The notes under the pieces are model-generated. The model was not told where the DNA came from and ran no database searches. It saw only the letters and a list, made by a program, of their open reading frames with translations. The position numbers were made by a program, and so were the translations under genes. DNA of 64,000 bases from Streptomyces drozdowiczii (lineage in GTDB: Bacteria; Actinomycetota; Actinomycetes; Streptomycetales; Streptomycetaceae): contig NZ_CP098740.1 of the NCBI RefSeq assembly GCF_026167665.1, positions 1,054,001 through 1,118,000 of the forward strand, given 5' to 3'. This document shows, piece by piece, positions 62,142 through 64,000 of this stretch; within the stretch, counting starts at the first letter, position 1; each line of letters starts with the position of its first letter.

Positions 62142-63593
62142 ATGAAGTCACACGCGAAGACCCGGCTGCGCGCCGCCGCGGCGGCCGCCGTCACCGTGGC
62201 GCTCGGCTGTACGGCCCTGGCCGCCGTCCCCACGACGGCGAGCGCCGCCGGCGAGCCGATCGCCGTGCAGTACCGCACCGGCGCGTCCGGCGCGAGCGCC
62301 GACCAGAGCGAGCCGTGGCTGAAGGTGCGCAACACCGGCAGCCAGTCCGTGCAGCTCAGCAACGTGAAGATCCGCTACTACTTCAAGGGCGACGCGGTCG
62401 GCGAGGTCTACCGGTTCGCCTGCTCCTGGGCGGTGAAGGGCTGCGGGAACATCACGGGGACGTTCGGCACGCTCGCGAAGCCGACCGCCACCGCCGACCG
62501 CTACCTGGAGATCGGCTTCACCTCCGGCGCGGGCTCCCTGGCACCGGGTGCCGACACCGGTGACATGCAGCTGCGGTTCTACCGGTCCAACTGGCAGCCG
62601 CTGGTGCAGAGCGACGACTACTCGTTCGGCGCCGGCGCGACCTCGTACGCCGACTGGACGAAGGTGACCGCGCAGCTCGGCGGCACCAAGGTCTGGGGCA
62701 CGGCGCCGGAGGGCAACGACCCGACCGACCCCACCGATCCGACCGACCCCACGGACCCGACCGACCCGGGTGACCCGGGCGAGAACGGGCCGACGCTCTT
62801 CGACGACTTCAACTACAGCAGCCACAGCGACCCGCAGATCGCCGCGCACGGCTGGAGCGTCCGCTCCAACGCGGGCGGGCCCGGCGTGCCCGGCGCCACC
62901 TGGGCGCCGGACAAGGTCACGTTCGCCACGCAGAGCGGCAACTCCATCATGAACCTGGAGACGTCGACCGCGGGCACCGGCGAGTCCACGAAGCAGACCG
63001 AGATCCTGACCCAGTCCATGAAGTTCCGCAACGGCACCTACGCGGCGCGGGTCAAGTTCAACGACGCGCCGAAGTCGGGCCCGGACGGGGACCACCTCGT
63101 CCAGACGTTCTTCACCATCAACGACCTCAAGGCCCCGATGGCGGACGACTACGCCGAGTACGACTTCGAGTACCTGCCCAACGGCGGCTGGGGCGAGAGC
63201 GGCAACATCCTCTACACGACCTCGTGGGAGACCTACCGGCCCGACCCGTGGGAGGCCGTCAACCAGCACACCGAGTCCCGGCAGAGCTACGCCGGCTGGC
63301 ACGACCTGGTGGTGACCATCGACAACAACGCCATCACGTACTACATCGACGGCCAGCTCTTCGGCACGCACGGCGCGGCCTATCTGCCGGAGCGCGGGAT
63401 GTCGATCAACTTCAACCAGTGGCTGATCGACCTCGCCGGGCAGACGAGCACCACGCCGCGCGCGTACGACCAGCAGGTCGACTACGTCCTGCATGTGAAG
63501 GACAAGGTCCTCACGCCTTCGCAGGTGAACGCGAAGGTCGCCGCGTTGCGCGCGGCGGGGACGACGTTCCAGGACACGGTTCCGGCCGGGTGA
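62142..63593 (+). CDS. secreted CBM3-type protein with GH16-like domain
   Basis: The 483-residue protein has a signal peptide (about 1-36, cleaved after TASA), a CBM3 cellulose-binding domain (about 37-185: YRTGASGASADQSEPWLKV, NVKIRYYFKG), a linker of repeated DPT units, then a jelly-roll domain. The latter contains AEYDFEYLPNGGWGE, an ExDxxE-like site of GH16 enzymes. Probably it acts on a polysaccharide bound through the CBM, but substrate is not clear. It ends before a strong terminator. Confidence 0.85.
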   Translation: MKSHAKTRLRAAAAAAVTVALGCTALAAVPTTASAAGEPIAVQYRTGASGASADQSEPWLKVRNTGSQSVQLSNVKIRYYFKGDAVGEVYRFACSWAVKGCGNITGTFGTLAKPTATADRYLEIGFTSGAGSLAPGADTGDMQLRFYRSNWQPLVQSDDYSFGAGATSYADWTKVTAQLGGTKVWGTAPEGNDPTDPTDPTDPTDPTDPGDPGENGPTLFDDFNYSSHSDPQIAAHGWSVRSNAGGPGVPGATWAPDKVTFATQSGNSIMNLETSTAGTGESTKQTEILTQSMKFRNGTYAARVKFNDAPKSGPDGDHLVQTFFTINDLKAPMADDYAEYDFEYLPNGGWGESGNILYTTSWETYRPDPWEAVNQHTESRQSYAGWHDLVVTIDNNAITYYIDGQLFGTHGAAYLPERGMSINFNQWLIDLAGQTSTTPRAYDQQVDYVLHVKDKVLTPSQVNAKVAALRAAGTTFQDTVPAG

Positions 63594-63611
63594 CCCGGTA
63601 GCGGAGACACG

Positions 63612-63647
63612 GGCGGGGCGGGGCCGACGGGCCCCGCCCCGCCTTTT
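63612..63647 (+). terminator. rho-independent terminator after CBM3-GH16 gene
   Basis: GGCGGGGCGGGGCC pairs with GGCCCCGCCCCGCC around a 4-nt loop and is followed by TTTT. Confidence 0.85.
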
Positions 63648-63659
63648 CGCGTGCCCTCC

Positions 63660-63718
63660 GAGGGGCGCGCTCTCCGAGGGGCGCGCTCTCCGAGGGGCGC
63701 GCTCTCCGAGGGGTGCGC
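63660..63718. repeat. 16-bp tandem repeats
   Basis: The unit GAGGGGCGCGCTCTCC occurs three times exactly and a fourth time in part (63708-63718). It lies in the spacer between the terminator and the hyi promoter. Confidence 0.85.
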
Positions 63719-63753
63719 CGCCTCCCTGACCGGCACGAATTCCGGACACCCCC

Positions 63754-63783
63754 TTGACAGCCCCGCCACCCTCCGGGCAATCT
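63754..63783 (+). promoter_or_regulatory. hyi promoter, sigma70-type
   Basis: TTGACA at 63754-63759 and CAATCT at 63778-63783 have 18-bp spacing. The first type A site begins at 63783, at the end of the -10, as expected for repression. Confidence 0.55.
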
Positions 63784-63818
63784 TCCATTAAGCAGAAACA
63801 AACTTCCGCAATACGGAA
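63783..63818. promoter_or_regulatory. two type A dyads upstream of hyi
   Basis: TTCCATTAAGCAGAA (63783-63797) and TTCCGCAATACGGAA (63804-63818, perfect 5-bp arms) begin 21 bp apart, two helical turns. The second overlaps the ribosome-site region. Confidence 0.7.
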
Positions 63819-63835
63819 GGAGCGCCGAAACCCTC

Positions 63836-64000
63836 ATGGGCTACCCGGACCAGCGCTTCGATGTGAACCTCTCGATCCTCTTCACGGAACTCCCGCTCCT
63901 GGAGCGTCCCGCGGCAGCCGCCGCGGCCGGCTTCACGGCGGTCGAGCTGTGGTGGCCCTGGATCGAGACCCCCACCCCCGAGCAGGCCGAGCTCGACGCC
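63836..64000 (+). CDS. hyi: hydroxypyruvate isomerase, N-terminal part (cut by window edge)
   Basis: The first 55 residues read MGYPDQRFDVNLSILFTELP then FTAVELWWPW, the start of the TIM-barrel hydroxypyruvate isomerase family. Hyi interconverts hydroxypyruvate and tartronate semialdehyde in glyoxylate use. In S. coelicolor its expression is controlled by AllR, which fits the dyads before it. The rest is beyond the window. Confidence 0.85.
   Translation, partial: MGYPDQRFDVNLSILFTELPLLERPAAAAAAGFTAVELWWPWIETPTPEQAELDA

Noticed and set aside
63660-63718. Possible CRISPR or integrase attachment array
   Set aside because: Units are directly adjacent 16-mers without spacers, and no recombinase or cas gene is present.
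1-64000. Insertion sequences, transposases, integrases or prophage genes
   Set aside because: No transposase, integrase or phage structural motif was seen in any frame.
1-64000. Secondary-metabolite core enzymes (PKS, NRPS, terpene synthase)
   Set aside because: Only a lone P450 and single reductases are present; no biosynthetic core gene is found.

Overview
The window is high-GC actinobacterial chromosome with GTG and TTG starts, dense ATGA/GTGA stop-start overlaps and long shadow reading frames. The gene content (das-like chitooligosaccharide uptake, paired GH46 chitosanases, an AllR-type allantoin regulon, a permease-ATPase dipeptide transporter fusion) points to a Streptomyces-like soil bacterium. 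Gene order for the purine/allantoin/malate synthase part agrees with what I recall of the Streptomyces coelicolor right-arm region, but I could not run a comparison.

Layout. 1-5.4 kb: start of a secreted protein and a four-gene dipeptide/oligopeptide ABC operon facing a TetR gene across twin operators. 6-13.5 kb: carbohydrate block with an SGNH hydrolase, GH3 and GH1 beta-glucosidases, a TetR regulator and a GH20 hexosaminidase; three copies of one dyad operator lie in its promoters. 13.5-17.5 kb: ArsR regulator, a P450-like/PEP-mutase fusion, a membrane protein and a ROK sugar kinase. 17.6-20.5 kb: FrcABC/XylFGH-type sugar ABC operon. 20.6-27 kb: P450, NarL-type two-component pair, small membrane protein, DMT exporter, SDR and aldo-keto reductase. 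27-33.8 kb: allantoicase, allantoinase, IclR regulator (AllR), MocA-like nucleotidyltransferase and malate synthase. 33.8-36.3 kb: an operon of a perfect 4 x 23-residue repeat protein, a JmjC cupin oxygenase and a sucrase/ferredoxin-like protein. 36.4-42.1 kb: a GH18 chitinase relic, an atypical tRNA gene and, 26 bp downstream, a fully coupled LRR / ankyrin / MoxR ATPase / metallopeptidase-vWA operon. 42-47.5 kb: FN3 lipoprotein, amidohydrolase, small enzymes and two adjacent chitosanases. 47.5-54.9 kb: purine operon (two NCS2 permeases, guanine/8-oxoguanine-type deaminase, uricase, HIU hydrolase, OHCU decarboxylase) with a small HTH gene pair upstream. 55-63.6 kb: lactonase-like propeller, DasR-type GntR regulator, sugar ABC transporter without its own ATPase, GH20 hexosaminidase and a CBM3-GH16-like secreted protein. 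The window ends inside hyi (hydroxypyruvate isomerase).

How it works together. Purines are imported, deaminated, oxidised to allantoin and split to glyoxylate, which malate synthase and the Hyi route consume. The promoters of allB, aceB, the uricase operon and hyi share two related dyads; at aceB and the uricase operon the two dyads sit side by side with the same 1-bp gap. Chitin/chitosan use is the second theme (two chitosanases, two GH20 enzymes, a das-like transporter, a chitinase relic).

Five genes are broken by what looks like one missing G:C pair in a run of four or five. This uniform signature suggests residual homopolymer errors in the assembly rather than five real pseudogenes, and the affected genes are annotated as CDS with the repair position given. 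The strongest candidates for undescribed biology are the tRNA-headed LRR/ankyrin/MoxR/vWA operon and the repeat-protein/JmjC/ferredoxin-like operon.
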